From NCBI GenBank assembly GCA_033398695.1, contig CM065802.1, positions 208,277,096 through 208,341,095 of the forward strand: 64,000 nt of DNA, given 5' to 3'. Every line of letters starts with the position of its first letter. Within the stretch, counting starts at the first letter, position 1. Shown here one piece after another: positions 1 to 11,615 of the stretch. The notes below the pieces were generated by a model, which made no database searches, was not told the origin of the DNA, and saw nothing but the letters and a program-made list of their open reading frames with translations. Origin of the DNA: Orobanche coerulescens. Taxonomy: Eukaryota > Streptophyta > Magnoliopsida > Lamiales > Orobanchaceae. The position numbers and the translations under genes are program-made.

Positions 1-985
1 GACCTTCCTATGCTAAAGAAATAAAAGCAAGCATTCCATTCTTACGCTGAATATAAGGAAGGGTATATTTGTGGATCCATCCACCTAATATGCGGACCAT
101 TTATTAATTTTTTGGTTTTGGTGGATGCTCCGACATGTTGGTCACATGTCGTCCACTCAAAATGCAGCAGCACTTCCAAGATAATTTACAAGGGTTCACC
201 TCCCTTATCACGTCTAAAGCACTTAATGATGCTGGAGAGTTCACATCAAAAAGTACTTGATGTTTATTGCATGACAGAGATCAATGAATAGAATCTCGTC
301 CCATGTGCATATGCAAACGGTCTTACATAAACCACCGTCGAAAGAATATGTGTGGTGATTATATCATTGGTTATGTGCACCAATTTGCATATTTTGTTTG
401 GAATTATGCAATATTGCACGCAATTTTACTTAAATCATTCATTCTTAGACCCTCTGCTAACCAAATAGTTTATGCGTACCAGTTAGTAACTAGATAGCCT
501 GATATTTGTATTTTGGACCCAGACGGACTTGAGTGCCAATTGCGCATATTTGGTTATGCATTATATGTTCCTTCTGTGCCCCACAGCGCATTGGTCTTTA
601 GAAACGATTAAGTATTCCCGGTGGATAAGAATCTCCAGACGTTTATCCGCTATTTAGAACCTTCACAGTGATCTCTTTACCGCACGATTTGCGGATTGTC
701 AATTTAATGAGACAACCTTCTCGTCGTTAGGGGGAGGAGAGAAAACGTAATTTCTCGGTGAACGACAGGAATTGTCATGGTGTCTCTCCACTTTGTCTCA
801 TTATGATCCCCGAACTTCACAGTGTTACCGTGAATCACAAAGAACACTCGATCTTCAGGATGTAGCAGATTCGATGCTTGATGCATTTACTGATATCGTT
901 CAAGTGACAAGATCTCACATTGCAGCTGCAAATGTGCCTGTAAGGTTAGAAGTCCCCTGTAAGGGGCACATCACCAATGAACCGG
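1..985 (+). pseudogene. Ty1/Copia pol remnant: integrase core to integrase-RT linker
   Basis: Translating the + strand with frame changes gives recognisable Copia polyprotein pieces in order. The integrase core start (GPFINFLVLVDAPTCWSHV) lies at about 80-160. The integrase C-terminal side (WNYAILHAILL, later FADCQFNET before a Gly-rich stretch) lies at about 395-735. The linker (LSHYDPRTSQC, DAFTDIVQVTRSHIAAANVP) lies at 790-945. Stops and frameshifts are frequent, so nothing is expressed as a protein. The start of the element lies left of the window. The coding sequence breaks off at the GTGAT target site of E4 and resumes at 48348. Family assignment is from recall of Copia proteins, not a search. 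Confidence 0.85.
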
Positions 986-990
986 GTGAT
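986..990. repeat. TSD of element E4, left copy (GTGAT)
   Basis: GTGAT directly precedes the TGTTGTT start of the left E4 LTR and recurs at 48348-48352 directly after the right LTR. Joining the flanks restores a continuous Copia linker, so the two LTRs bound one insertion. Confidence 0.9.
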
Positions 991-1065
991 TGTTGTTGGT
1001 TCTTTAGTCTAATACTCACAAGCGCACGATTCGTTCGATGTAGATATGTGGTGCAAGGTCGATTC
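991..1065 (-). repeat. E4 3' LTR, outer segment
   Basis: These 75 bases match the outer end of the right E4 LTR (from 46719), including the GTGCAAGGTCGATTC stretch. The LTR is interrupted here by solo LTR F and resumes at 14668. Confidence 0.85.
1061..1065. repeat. TSD of solo LTR F, left copy (GATTC)
   Basis: GATTC here and at 14668-14672 flank F exactly. In the intact E4 LTR at 46719 the same context occurs once. Confidence 0.9.
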
Positions 1066-1689
1066 TGTTATACCATCAATCCACTCGAGAATATTACAGC
1101 GCCGCAGACCCTCTGAGTGAGAATCTACCAGGCTAGATACCAAAACAAGACATCAAAACAAATGCCAACATGGCTAAATACGAATCAGTAGATGGATTTG
1201 GCCTTTCATCAATAACATACAACTTAAACTTCATATACATCTCTATACCCACTCATACCCATGCAAGGGTCAAAATACAACGACACTCTCATACGACGGA
1301 AAAACACTATAGAGGAAAAGAATAATACAATTAGACCAACAAATCCTAATACTGGCCCTCATGTGATTAGTATCATTTGCCTTCTATCATCCTTGATACT
1401 GATCCCGTGTCATGCTCCTCAGGAACCTGCACGTACCTGAATGCAATACAGGCATCCACCCTCCGATGACTCGTGGGTTAGCAAAATTCCACTATCTTTC
1501 TAGTGCAAGCATATAGTGCAAATACGAGTCATACACAACATATTCCAAGAATATAATAATCTGGGCTAAACAATGGTAAGTAACTGAGGGTCACATGTAA
1601 TCGATAATGAATAAATGTAATCGTACAATTCAAGATCAGTATTCCAAAAATAAGTAAATCTCATTACAACTCATTTTAATACATACGTG

Positions 1690-2040
1690 ATTAACCGTGG
1701 AACCACACCAAAAGCAACGGAACCCTCAGAGGCCCCGTCGGACCCTCCCAGAGTGGTTAACCAAAAATATTCGCATAACCGCACCAAAGGCTACGGAACC
1801 CTCAGATGACTCGTCAGTCCATCCCAGAGTGAATATATATAATCAATTGAATTCAAGACTAGTATTCCGGAGTAACTAAGTCTCATTGTACGTCATATTT
1901 CATTTATATGCGTGATTAACCATGGAACCGCACCAGAGGCAACAGAACCCTTTGAGGCCCCGTCGGACCCTCCCAGGGTGGTTAACCCAAAATATATTCG
2001 TGGAACCGCACCAAAGGAAACGGAACCCTCAGAGGACTCA
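1690..2040 (-). repeat. Degenerate tandem repeats in LTR F
   Basis: Four diverged units of about 70 bp, each with a GGAACC(GC)ACC start, a GAACCCTCAGAGG core and a CCCAGAGTG or CCCAGGGTG end. Two longer units of about 220 bp can also be seen. The last unit is cut by insertion of A and continues at 11143. Short open frames here are repeat by-products, not genes. Confidence 0.75.
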
Positions 2041-2043
2041 TCA

Positions 2044-4082
2044 TGTAACACCCCCAAGACGATCGGGGCATATTACAGTGCCGTGGACCCCACACTGTGG
2101 AATCCACCAGGCTAACGTACCAACAAGACATTCGACGACGACATACAATTATCAATAAAATGACAATTCAAATAAAAGACTACGATACGACAACTAGAAT
2201 CCAACATCAATTCATTTTCCAAAACGGGAACACAACATTAATAATTTTGAAAATGATGTACTCGAGTACTTAAACCAATTTTATAATACAGAAATCCCAA
2301 AACAAGACATCAATAATAAATGACAGAACTGAACACCAACAAATGACTATTGAACAGTATCATGCTTGCCCATCATCCTCATATGGCTCAAGTGCTCGTT
2401 TGTCCCCACGATCGATACCTGAAATACAAAAAGTATTTCCCCCATTTAAGGGGTTAGCGACAACTGCTAGTGCAAGTACAATCCATTTGAATTACATTCT
2501 AATCAGATGAATATATGCGCCAAAAAGTCATTTTAGAAAACATTTTATATTCCGGAATATTTACAATGTACAATCACAAAACACATTATCTCCAACAAAT
2601 CACAATTCAAAGTTAACCGTTGGTACAAGACTCACGGCCACCGTACCCCGCAAAGCCCCGTCGGACATCCCTGGGTGGCTAACCACAGTTCGCGATACGC
2701 ACACTCACGGCAATACGTATCCCTAGAGGCCTCGTCGGACCGTCCCTAGGTGAACATACACATATCCATCCACAACAACCACGATACAGCCATAATTCAA
2801 ATACTAGAACATGTAAACAAATGTAAAGTACTTGCATTTGAGACATTCTTGAAGAAACGGAAGTGAAACACGACTACGAACGGTCCGGGTGGAAAACGAC
2901 GGTTCCTAAACGAAGGATCAGCATAGTTCAGTCCCAACGGACAACAACACTCTATTGGAATACACCCATAACCCTGATTATAAACTACGGTAATGAACGA
3001 TCAATCGATATGGGCGAGGGTTTACGCAAAATCTCCCCGTATTGATAATTCACGGATTAAAATCAAGTAAAATGGATTTGAAATCACCCAATAATCACAA
3101 TCGGTAAGGAATATCGTAACATAATCGAACAATTCAGAACTAATCTCTAGAATCCCGAAAAACCCCCAAATTCGACAAAATTAGGGTTCCTGAGGAATAC
3201 CTTGAATTCGGCTGATGAAGGATGATTATGCTGATTATGATATGATAGCTCGATTCTACCATGGAAGAATACGAAAGATTCCTGGATGGAAGTTGAAGGA
3301 ATTCGCCCCTTTGCGTTGCCCGAAGAAGAAACGAAAGAAAAGGAATAAAAAACTGACATTCTGGACTGCCCGCTGATATATATAAAATGTAAAGTTAGCG
3401 CACGCTAACTATCATATATAGCGCGCGCTAACGGGGCTGTAACAAGTCCAGTAGATACTGCTACCACTCGCTAGCGCACGCTAACAATAGCGAGTTAGCG
3501 TACGCTAACTGCACATCGGTAGCGCACGCAAGGTAACAGGAGTAGCGTGCGCTACCTACGCAGCAGATTGATCGCCGCTCACATCAGTGATCTGTCGAAG
3601 GTACAATACACGAAACGCACGACAAGGCCAGAATCCAGAAACATAAACATGAAGCATACAAGACGATGGAGCTAAGCGCTGAAAGAAAATATAATTCCGA
3701 TCACCGGAGGGTCCGAAATGCGACAACGAAAATGGGATTCCCTAAACTATTAGGAAATTACAAAAATGGCCCAAGTGACCGAAAATCACGAAACGACGTC
3801 GGATCAACGAACCGAAAGTCTCCACACGACCAACTCAATCATACGAACTTGTACAAACCAAGAAACAACGAAAACGAACGAGTTTTACGAGAATCGAACG
3901 TTCATACGGCAAAACATGTCATAAAATGAAATTACGTGAAAACATCTCCAAAACTCGTCCAAATGGAAAAACTCCAAGAATAAAGTAGATTCAAAATGTC
4001 GAAACGGTTACAAGCGAGTCAATAAAAATAGACATACACCAAAAATGGAAACTGCTAAAAATGGAAAGTTACGGACATTACA
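2044..4082 (-). repeat. Element A 3' LTR
   Basis: The LTR reads TGTAACACCCCC on the + strand and ends GGACATTACA, so on the coding strand it runs TGTAATGTCC to GGTGTTACA. It is closely matched by 9098-11142. It carries a U3 palindrome array, a TATA box at about 3377-3384 and GTCGGAC repeat modules at 2660-2760. Confidence 0.92.
3377..3554 (-). promoter_or_regulatory. U3 palindrome array and TATA box, element A 3' LTR
   Basis: Six copies of a TAGCGYRCGCTA-type palindrome lie between 3396 and 3554. Directly downstream on the minus strand is a TATATATA box (about 3377-3384). Position before the TATA box makes this a candidate U3 enhancer; protein binding is inference. Confidence 0.65.
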
Positions 4083-4122
4083 TTCTCCCCCTCTAAAATA
4101 AAGTTTCGTCCCGAAACTTAAG
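4083..4122 (-). other. Element A polypurine tract and conserved hairpin
   Basis: On the minus strand the end of pol is followed by AAGTTTCGGGACGAAACTT, an 8-bp stem with a 3-nt loop, then a purine run ending AGAGGGGGAGAA at the 3' LTR. The purine run is the plus-strand primer. The same hairpin and tract occur in B and C. Confidence 0.8.
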
Positions 4123-4630
4123 TATCAAAAAGCTCGGGGTGCCTCGAACGCATATCCTCCTCTAACTCCCACGTCGCTTCTTCTACTCCGTGCCTCCACC
4201 ATTGCACCTTAACCAAAGGAATGGTTTTGTGCCTTAACTGCTTGTCTCGACGCTCCAAAATCCTGACGGGCCTCTCCTCAAACGTAACATCCTTCTCGAT
4301 CTCCACGTCTTCGAAATCAATAATGTGGGACGAGTCCGGAACGTACTTCCTCAACTGGGAAACGTGAAATACGTTATGAACATGACTCAGCGACGGAGGT
4401 AAAGCCAAACGGTATGCCAACTCACCGACTCTCTCCAATATCTCGAAAGGCCCAATATACCTCGGGCTGAGCTTCCCCTTTTTCCCGAAACAGAAAACTC
4501 CCTTCGACGGAGACACTCTCAACAGAACATGATCTCCCACCGCAAACTCCAAAGGTCGACGCCTAACATCTGCATAAGACTTTTGTCGACTCTGAGCAGC
4601 CAACATTCTCTTTCTAATCAACTCAACTTT
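4118..4630 (-). pseudogene. Element A integrase C-terminus and chromodomain-like tail
   Basis: The frame carries the integrase C-terminal module (PLEFAVGDHVLL, YIGPFEILERVGELAYRLALP, HNVFHVSQLRKYV) and then a chromodomain-like end (VRILERRDKQLR, VKVQWWRHGVEEATWELE, HPELF). In plant chromoviruses this tail is thought to guide integration to marked chromatin. A stop just upstream (about 4634) separates it from the rest of integrase, where B has an arginine codon. The tail itself is undamaged. Confidence 0.88.
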
Positions 4631-5575
4631 CTACCTCGTCTCTAACACGAGGTCTGGCTCGGTACCAACTAGATCGGACAGCTCATCCCAACATATCGGC
4701 GATCGGCAACATTGGCCATAAAGTGCCTCATACGGTGCCATCTTAATCGACGCGTGCCAACTATTATTATAAGTAAACTCAATCAAGGTCAGATGTTCCT
4801 CCCAGTGGCTACTCCAATCTAATGCACACGCGCGCAATAAATCCTCGAACGTCTGAATAGTATGCTCGGACTGCCCATCGGTCTGGGGATGGAACAAAGT
4901 GCTCAAACGTAACTGTGTCCCCAATGCTTTATGTACCGCCTGCCAAAAATGCGATACAAATTGGCCATCTCTGTCCGAAATAATGGTCTTCGACGTACCA
5001 TGAAGTCTCACTATCTGCGCGATAAAAATACGAGCCAATTTTTCTGGACCCCAAGTATCCTTGATGCCCAGAAAATGCGCCGACTTAGTCAGTCGGTCTA
5101 CAATCACCCACACCATATTCATACCAGTCTTCATCCTCGGTAAACCCGTGACAGAATCCATAGAGATATCCTCCCACTTCCACTCCGGGATGGGAAGTGG
5201 TTTCAACAGCCCGGCTGGCCGCTGATGCTCAATCTTGACTTGCTGACAAGTCAAACACTTAGCCACAAACTGAACTACCTCATTCTTCATGTCGTTCCAC
5301 CAGAAATTTTTCCTCAAATCATTATACATTTTACTCGAGCCCGGATGGACTGAGTAAGGTGATGCATGAGCCTCTCGCATAATACTCTGTCTCAATCCCG
5401 AGTCGTTTGGAACACACAACCGACCTCGAAATCTCAACACACTGTCCTCATGAATAACGAATCCCGAGGCTTTCCCCTTCCCTACACTCTCTCGAAGCTG
5501 AATAAACATCGGGTCCTCCAACTGTCCCGATTTAATGTCATCGACCAGAGATGAAGAAATCTCAAGAGTACGCAA
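4631..5575 (-). pseudogene. Element A integrase zinc-binding domain and catalytic core
   Basis: The zinc-binding module is visible (HASPYSVHPGSSKMY, then CLTCQQVK), followed by the core with its DDE residues: Asp in ISMDSVTGLP, Asp in IISDRDGQF and Glu in GQSEHTIQTFE. The frame is open for 314 codons. It is bounded upstream by a TAG at a position expected to be Gln (consistent with CAG to TAG) and downstream by another stop. Integrase would insert the cDNA copy. The core looks chemically intact but cannot be made as part of a complete polyprotein. Confidence 0.9.
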
Positions 5576-6823
5576 CTACCCGGAACTCTCTGGTAGTACA
5601 ACCTCGATGCTCAACCTCATAAACTCTCGCTGAAGTCCCGACTGGTCCGTAAGCAACTCAAGCACCCGAAGCGCTACCGATTTCCGGCTCAAGGCATCTG
5701 CCACCACATTTGCCTTACCCGGATGATATAGAATCTCGAGGTCGTAGTCCTTAATCAACTCCAACCATCTCCTCTGTCTCATATTAAGCTCTTTCTGCGT
5801 AAAAATGTACTTCAGGCTCTTGTGATCGGTGAAAATTTGACACGACGATCCATACAAGTAATGACGCCAGATCTTCAATGCAAATACAACTGCGGCCAAC
5901 TCAAGATCGTGCGTAGGGTAATTCAACTCGTACGGTTTCAGCTGACGGGTAGCATAGGCAATCGTCCTCCCGTGCTGCATAAGTACACATCCGAGCCCTT
6001 GGCCCGAAGCATCACTGAAAACTGAGAAACCCTCATTACCACTCGGTAAAGCCAAAACAGGAGCGGTTGTCAACCGCTTCTTCAACTCCTCAAAACTATT
6101 CTGTCTCTCATCGGTCCACAAAAACTTCTCTGACTTCTGTAACAATTGAGTCAGCAGTCGATCGAGCTTAGAGAACCCCTCGACGAATCTACGGTAATAC
6201 CCGGCCAAACCCAGAAAACTATGGACTTTCTTCACGTTCTTGAGTGGCGCCCAATCTAACACTGCCTCTACCTTATGTGGGTCTACACGAACACCCTCGG
6301 CCGAGATCACATAACCGAGAAACATAACCTCCCGTAACCAAAACTCACACTTTGAGAACTTCGCAAAAAGATGCTGAGTTCTCAAAATATCTAACACGAT
6401 ATGCAAATGACGGGCGTGCTCCTCCTCGCTCCTCGAGTAAATCAGGATGTCATCGATAAAAATGACTACGCACTTATCGAGGTACTCGATAAAGACTTTG
6501 TTCATAAGCTGCATGAACACGGCTGGGGCGTTGGTTAGCCCAAAAGGCATAACCACGAACTCGTAGTGACCATATCTCGTCCAAAAGGCCGTCTTCGGAA
6601 TATCGGTATCCTTCACTCAGAGCTGATAATACCCCGATCTCAAATCAATCTTCGAGAACACGGTTGCCCCTTGCAACTGATCAAACAAGTCATCAATCCT
6701 CGGGAGCGGATACTTGCTTTTGATGGCCACTTTGTTCAATTCTCGGTAGTCGATACACAAACAAAGTGACACATCCTTCTTCTTCACAAACAGGACCGAT
6801 GCGCCCCAAGGTGAAGCGCTCGG
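5576..6823 (-). pseudogene. Element A reverse transcriptase (C-terminal part) and RNase H
   Basis: RT motifs are clear: [12 protein letters not shown] and the catalytic FIDDILIYS box. RNase H follows with its acidic residues in [29 protein letters not shown] and [13 protein letters not shown] at about 6617 replaces an Arg codon (tyrosine-rich YYQL context before VKDTD), and a second TGA at about 6833 lies where the family has Arg in GYIRPS. Both fit CGA to TGA change, typical of methyl-CpG decay. Confidence 0.9.
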
Positions 6824-7534
6824 TCAAATATACCCCATGTACAGCAACTCCCCCAACTGTTTCTTCAACTCCAGCATTTCAGCAGGCGCCATACGGTATG
6901 GCATCTTAGAAATCGGTGCTGCACCCGGCTCTAAATCGACGGTAAACTCAGCTTCTCGGTCCGGCGGCAAACCCGGCAACTCGTCTGGAAAGACGTCAGG
7001 ATACTCACACACTACCGGAATAGATGAGAGCTCAACTCCCCCTTCTCCCGATCTCAAAGCGTAACACCAATACCCCGTGCAATCTCCCCGAAGAAGTCTC
7101 ACCGCCCTCAAGGCGCTGATGAGTAATCTCTGGCTACTCCGCTTACGCCCCACAAAAGAATGCTCGGTACTGTCAGAGGCTAACATCGAAATGATTCTCG
7201 TTCTATAATTAATGATCGCCCCATGACGGTACAGCCAATCCTCACCCAGAATCAAATCCTCATCTCTAATATCTACCGCAATCAGATTAGAAGGCCAATC
7301 CCTCCCCGCGATACTCACAGAAAAATCTCTAATCTCACGATCCCCCACGATGCTATCCCCACTAGGAAGTTTAACAACAAAAGGCTCACAAGCAACTAGG
7401 CAATCAACATGCAGACGACGTACACAATCCATAGATATAAAAGAATGCGTAGCACCAGAATCGAACAATACGGAAACGGAATGATCAAGGATGTGGACGG
7501 TACCTGTAGCCACCGTCGCGTCAGGATCTCCTGC
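6824..7534 (-). pseudogene. Element A aspartic protease and RT N-terminus
   Basis: The protease has an intact catalytic motif VLFDSGATHSF, followed by LVACEPFVVKLPSGD and the DLILGEDWLYRHGAI segment. The start of RT follows ([32 protein letters not shown]) and is cut by a TGA. Upstream, a TGA after YEMR separates it from gag. Of the three Tekay-type elements here, only A keeps the catalytic Asp. Confidence 0.88.
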
Positions 7535-8890
7535 TCATCTCATCTCATACACTCGGGGCGGAACAGACCCCGCACTAGAAGCTCCCCCTCTAGAAGGCTG
7601 CCCACGTCCTCGACCTCTACCAAAACTCTGTTGCGGCTGAGGAACTGTCGGTGCCTGATTCACACTCGGCTCTCCCGCAGCTGGGGCTGATATCTGAGTA
7701 ACTGGAGCCCGAGCTGCATCCGTACAAAACTTAGCACGATGAATTGGAGGCCTATCACACTCACTCATCATGTGGCCCGGACGACTACAGTTGAAGCACG
7801 TAGGACCACGAACGGAACCGGTAGGAGAAGACCTAGAACCGTTTCCTCGGCCTATCACACTCACTCATCATGTGGCCCGGATGACTACAGTTGAAGCACG
7901 TAGGACCACGAACGGAACCGGTAGGAGCAGACCTAGAACCGTTTCCTCGCCGAACTGATGGCGACTCACTCCCAAATACTCGCGAACCAGACTGAGCCTT
8001 CGGATACCCTCCTGACTTGCCTCCCGAAAATTGACCGGAGGTCTTCTGCTTCTTTCCTTCAGTTGTCGTCTCTGTCGCAGAAAATGACATCTCATAAGCC
8101 ATCGCTTTATTCTGATAATCTTTCAAAGTCGTGCACCCCAGACCAGACATGTAGTAGTGCACCCTCGGTTTCATCCGCATATCAAAGTGGCGGATCTTAT
8201 CAAGCTCAGCTCGGACTTGGTTTCTCACATAATGCAGCTGTTGATTGTAGTCTTTGATAGCTTGAGAAATAGGAACATCTTGGGGCTTAGCCTCAAAGAA
8301 GGCTCGGATCCTCCCCTCTTTCAATGGCCATGGACAAAATTCATCTTCCATCAGATCCCGAAACTCTGCCCACGTGGCTGCCCGGTCACGCGGTTTCACC
8401 GCTTGCCACCACGTTGCTGCCTCTTTGGCGAGGAAGTACTGAGCAATGGGTACTTTCCTCTCCTCAGAACAATTAGCAGCCTCAAATACTTTTTCCATCT
8501 CAAAAACCAACTCTCCCATCCGGAAGGGTCGGAAGCACCATCAAACTACGGAGGACGCATACGAATCACGTCCTGAAGTAACTTGTCATTGCCGAATCCA
8601 GTAGGCGGAACCGGGTTGGCATTAGCTTGGCCGACCAGAACGGCCTGAGTTAGTAACATCATCTGGTTCGCTACTTGTTGCAAAATATTAGCCACTCCAA
8701 CATTCTCATTAGCATTACCGGAGCTAGCAGATTGGTCCTGCTGGCCTACGGAACTAGGGGGAACACTGTTCGACAAAGAAGGCATCACCGAGTCAGTTCC
8801 CTAGTGATCGGACATAGCCGCCCCACTGGATGCGCCATGTCCCCTACCGCGTCCGCGTCCTCTACCAGCAGGAATTCTGAAGAAGTAACG
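7535..8890 (-). pseudogene. Element A gag with duplicated zinc knuckle
   Basis: A Gly-Arg-rich start (about 8890-8830), a stop (about 8802), then VANQMMLLTQAV, a TAG and frameshift near 8500-8545, and the gag core (ERKVPIAQYFLAKEAATWW, LMEDEFCPW, DYMSGL-type segment). The CCHC knuckle CFNCSxPGHMMSECDRP appears twice because of a 100-bp tandem duplication (7751-7850 and 7851-7950), which also shifts the frame. A Gly-Arg-Gly tail follows. Gag would form the virus-like particle; this copy cannot. Confidence 0.88.
7751..7950. repeat. 100-bp tandem duplication in element A gag
   Basis: The two 100-bp units differ at only about three sites. Each encodes one whole CCHC zinc knuckle on the minus strand. 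100 is not a multiple of three, so the copies lie in different frames. Confidence 0.92.
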
Positions 8891-9080
8891 GGTAAGCACA
8901 ATTCAAACGCAAAACGCAACAAGATACTGAGACAGGAATAGAACAGAACTGTGAAACGAGTCAAGTTAGGAAAAACTTACGAGCACCAGCGTACTGAGAT
9001 GATGGCATGACAGTGATACTATTCAAAAACGACATCGACTAGACCCAAATAATCGACAGCCTAGGTATCCATAAACCTAA

Positions 9081-9092
9081 GCTCCGATACCA
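9081..9092 (-). other. Element A primer-binding site (initiator tRNA-Met type)
   Basis: On the minus strand TGGTATCGGAGC starts five bases after the 5' LTR end. It matches the plant initiator-Met primer site TGGTATCAGAGC with one change. Confidence 0.85.
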
Positions 9093-9097
9093 TTTTC

Positions 9098-11142
9098 TGT
9101 AACACCTCCAAGATGATCGGGGCATATTACAGCATCGTGGACCCCACACTGTGGAATCCACCAGGCTAACGTACCAACAAGACATTCGACGACGACATAC
9201 AATTATCAATAAAACGACAATTCAAATAAAAGACTACGATCCGACAACTAGAATCCAACATCAATTCATTTCCCAAAACGGGAACACAACATTAACAATT
9301 TTGAAAAGGAAGTACTCGAGTACTTAAACCAATTTTATAATACATAAATCCCAAAACAAGACATCAATAATAAATGACATAACTCAACACCAACTAATGA
9401 CTACTGAACAGTATCATGCTTGCCCATCATCCTCATACGGCTCAAGTGCTCGTTTGTCCCACGATCGATACCTGAAATACAAAAAGTATTTCCCCCATTT
9501 AAGGGGTTAGCGACAACTTCTAGTGCAAGTACAATCCATTTGAACTACATTCTAATCAGATGAATATATGCACCAAAAAGTTATTTTAGAAAATATTTTA
9601 TATTCCGGAATATTTACAATGTGCAATCACAAAACACATTATCTCCAACAAATCACAATTCAAAGTTAACCGTTGGTACGAGACTCACGGCCACCGTACC
9701 CTGCAGAGCCCCGTCGGATATCCCTGGGTGGCTAATCACAATTCGCGATACGCACACTCACGGCAATACGTATCCCTAGAGGCCCCGTCGGACCGTCCCT
9801 AGGTGAACATACACATATCCATCCACAACAACCACGATACAGCGATAATTTAAATACTAGAATATGTAAACAAATGTAAAGTACTTGCCTTTGAGACATT
9901 CTTGAAGAAACGGAAGTGAAACACGACTACAAACGGTCCGGGTGGAAAACGACGGTTCCTAAACGAAGGATCAACATAGTTCAGTCCCAACGGACAACAA
10001 TACTCTATTGGAATACACCCATAACCCCGATTATAAACTACGGTAATGAACGATCAATCGATACTGGCGAGGGTTTACGCAAAATCTCCCCGTATTGATA
10101 ATTCACGGACTAAAATCAAGGAAAATGGATTTGAAATCACCCAATAATCACAATCAGTAAGGAATATCGTAACATAATCGAACAATTCGGAACTAATCTC
10201 TAGAATCCCGAAAAACCCCCAAATTCGACAAAGTTACGGTTCTTGAGGAATACCTTGAATTCGGCTGATGACGGATGATTATGCTGATTATGATATGATA
10301 GCTCGATTCTACCATGGAAGAATACGAAAGATTCCCGGATGGAAGTTGAAGGAATTCGCCCCTTTGTGTCGCCCGAAGAAGAAACGAGAGAAAAGGAATG
10401 AAAAACTGACATTCTGGACTGCCCGCTGATATATATAAAATGTGAAGTTAGCGAACGCTAACTATCATATATAGCGCGCGCTAACGGGGCTGTAACCGGT
10501 CCAGTAGCTACTGCTACCACTCGCTAGCGCACGCTAACAATAGCGAGTTAACGTACGCTAACTGCACATCGGTAGCGCACGCAAGGTAACAGGAGTAGCG
10601 TGCACTACCTACGCAGCAGTTTAGTACTGCTGCTCACATCAGCAGTACGCTGCTGTCGAAGGTACAATACACGAAACGCACGACAAGGCCAGAATCCAGA
10701 AACATAAACACAAAGCATACAAGACGACGCAGCTAAGCGCTGAAAGAAAATATTATTCCGATCACCGGAGGGTCCGAAATGCGACAACGAAAATGGGATT
10801 CCCTAAACTATTAGGAAATTACAAAAATGGCCCAAGTGACCGAAAATCACGAAACAACGTCAGATCAACGAACCAAAAGTCTCCACACGACCAACTCAAT
10901 CATACGAACTTGTACAAACCAAGAAACAACGAAAACGAACAAGTTTTAAGAGAATCGAACGTTCATACGGCAAAACATGTCATAAAATAGAATTACTTGA
11001 AAACATCTCCAAAACTCGTCCAAATGGAAAAACTCCAAGAATAAAGTAGATTCAAAATGTCGAAACGGTTACAAGCGAGTCGATAAAAATAGACATACAC
11101 CAAAAATAAAACTGTTAAAAATGGAAAGTTACGGATATTACA
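9098..11142 (-). repeat. Element A 5' LTR
   Basis: Begins TGTAACACCTCC and ends GGATATTACA on the + strand, colinear with 2044-4082. It includes a U3 array (10449-10607), TATA box (about 10430-10438) and two GTCGGA repeat modules (about 9700-9800). Confidence 0.92.
10430..10607 (-). promoter_or_regulatory. U3 palindrome array and TATA box, element A 5' LTR
   Basis: Six TAGCG..CGCTA palindromes as in the 3' LTR, with small changes (GCGAACGC, GCGTGCACTA). A TATATATA box lies directly downstream on the minus strand. Confidence 0.65.
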
Positions 11143-11615
11143 CATCTGTCCGTCCAGAGTGAATATATAGAATGATCACAACCACGAGGAGATATAATCC
11201 CCAACACCACCAAATAGTACCACATCATCACAAGGGAGGCGGCAAGCAATACAACACAGCATATGTGCACTCCTCAAATGAATACACATTAGAGCATACA
11301 ACCCTTAACAAGGGAGAAGGGCTTTTATAATCATGTAGCATGAAGGCATTATATTCCAATTCACAACCACAATACACATATCCGTAGAACTCATTTATTT
11401 GCAAAGCATTCGGGCGTTTTGAAAGAAAACCGTTAATGGGATTGTATCAATCCTTTTGAAAGTTCATTATGAGTACTCCATGTAAACAAACATAGTCGAT
11501 TACCAATTATTGTATCTATGAAACACGAAATGTATGGGCAGATTCTTGCCTCGAAATTGACACGCAAATACTCCGACGAACACGACTCGGTCGAAGTGCC
11601 TTCGAACCTTGATTA
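11143..11615 (-). repeat. LTR F, middle segment
   Basis: Continues the repeat unit cut at 2043 and runs to the TSD of solo LTR G. No coding potential seen. Confidence 0.7.

Larger units (their letters stand above)
2044..11142 (-). mobile_element. A: full-length Tekay-type Gypsy chromovirus, degenerate
   Basis: Two LTRs of 2039 and 2045 bp flank an interior with minus-strand gag, protease, RT, RNase H, integrase and a chromodomain-like tail, in Gypsy order. The primer site is of initiator-Met type and a PPT abuts the 3' LTR. Flanks are CATCA (left) and CATCT (right), a one-mismatch TSD. The LTRs differ by only a few percent by eye, so insertion is fairly recent, yet the coding region has at least six disabling changes. 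It inserted into solo LTR F. Confidence 0.92.
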
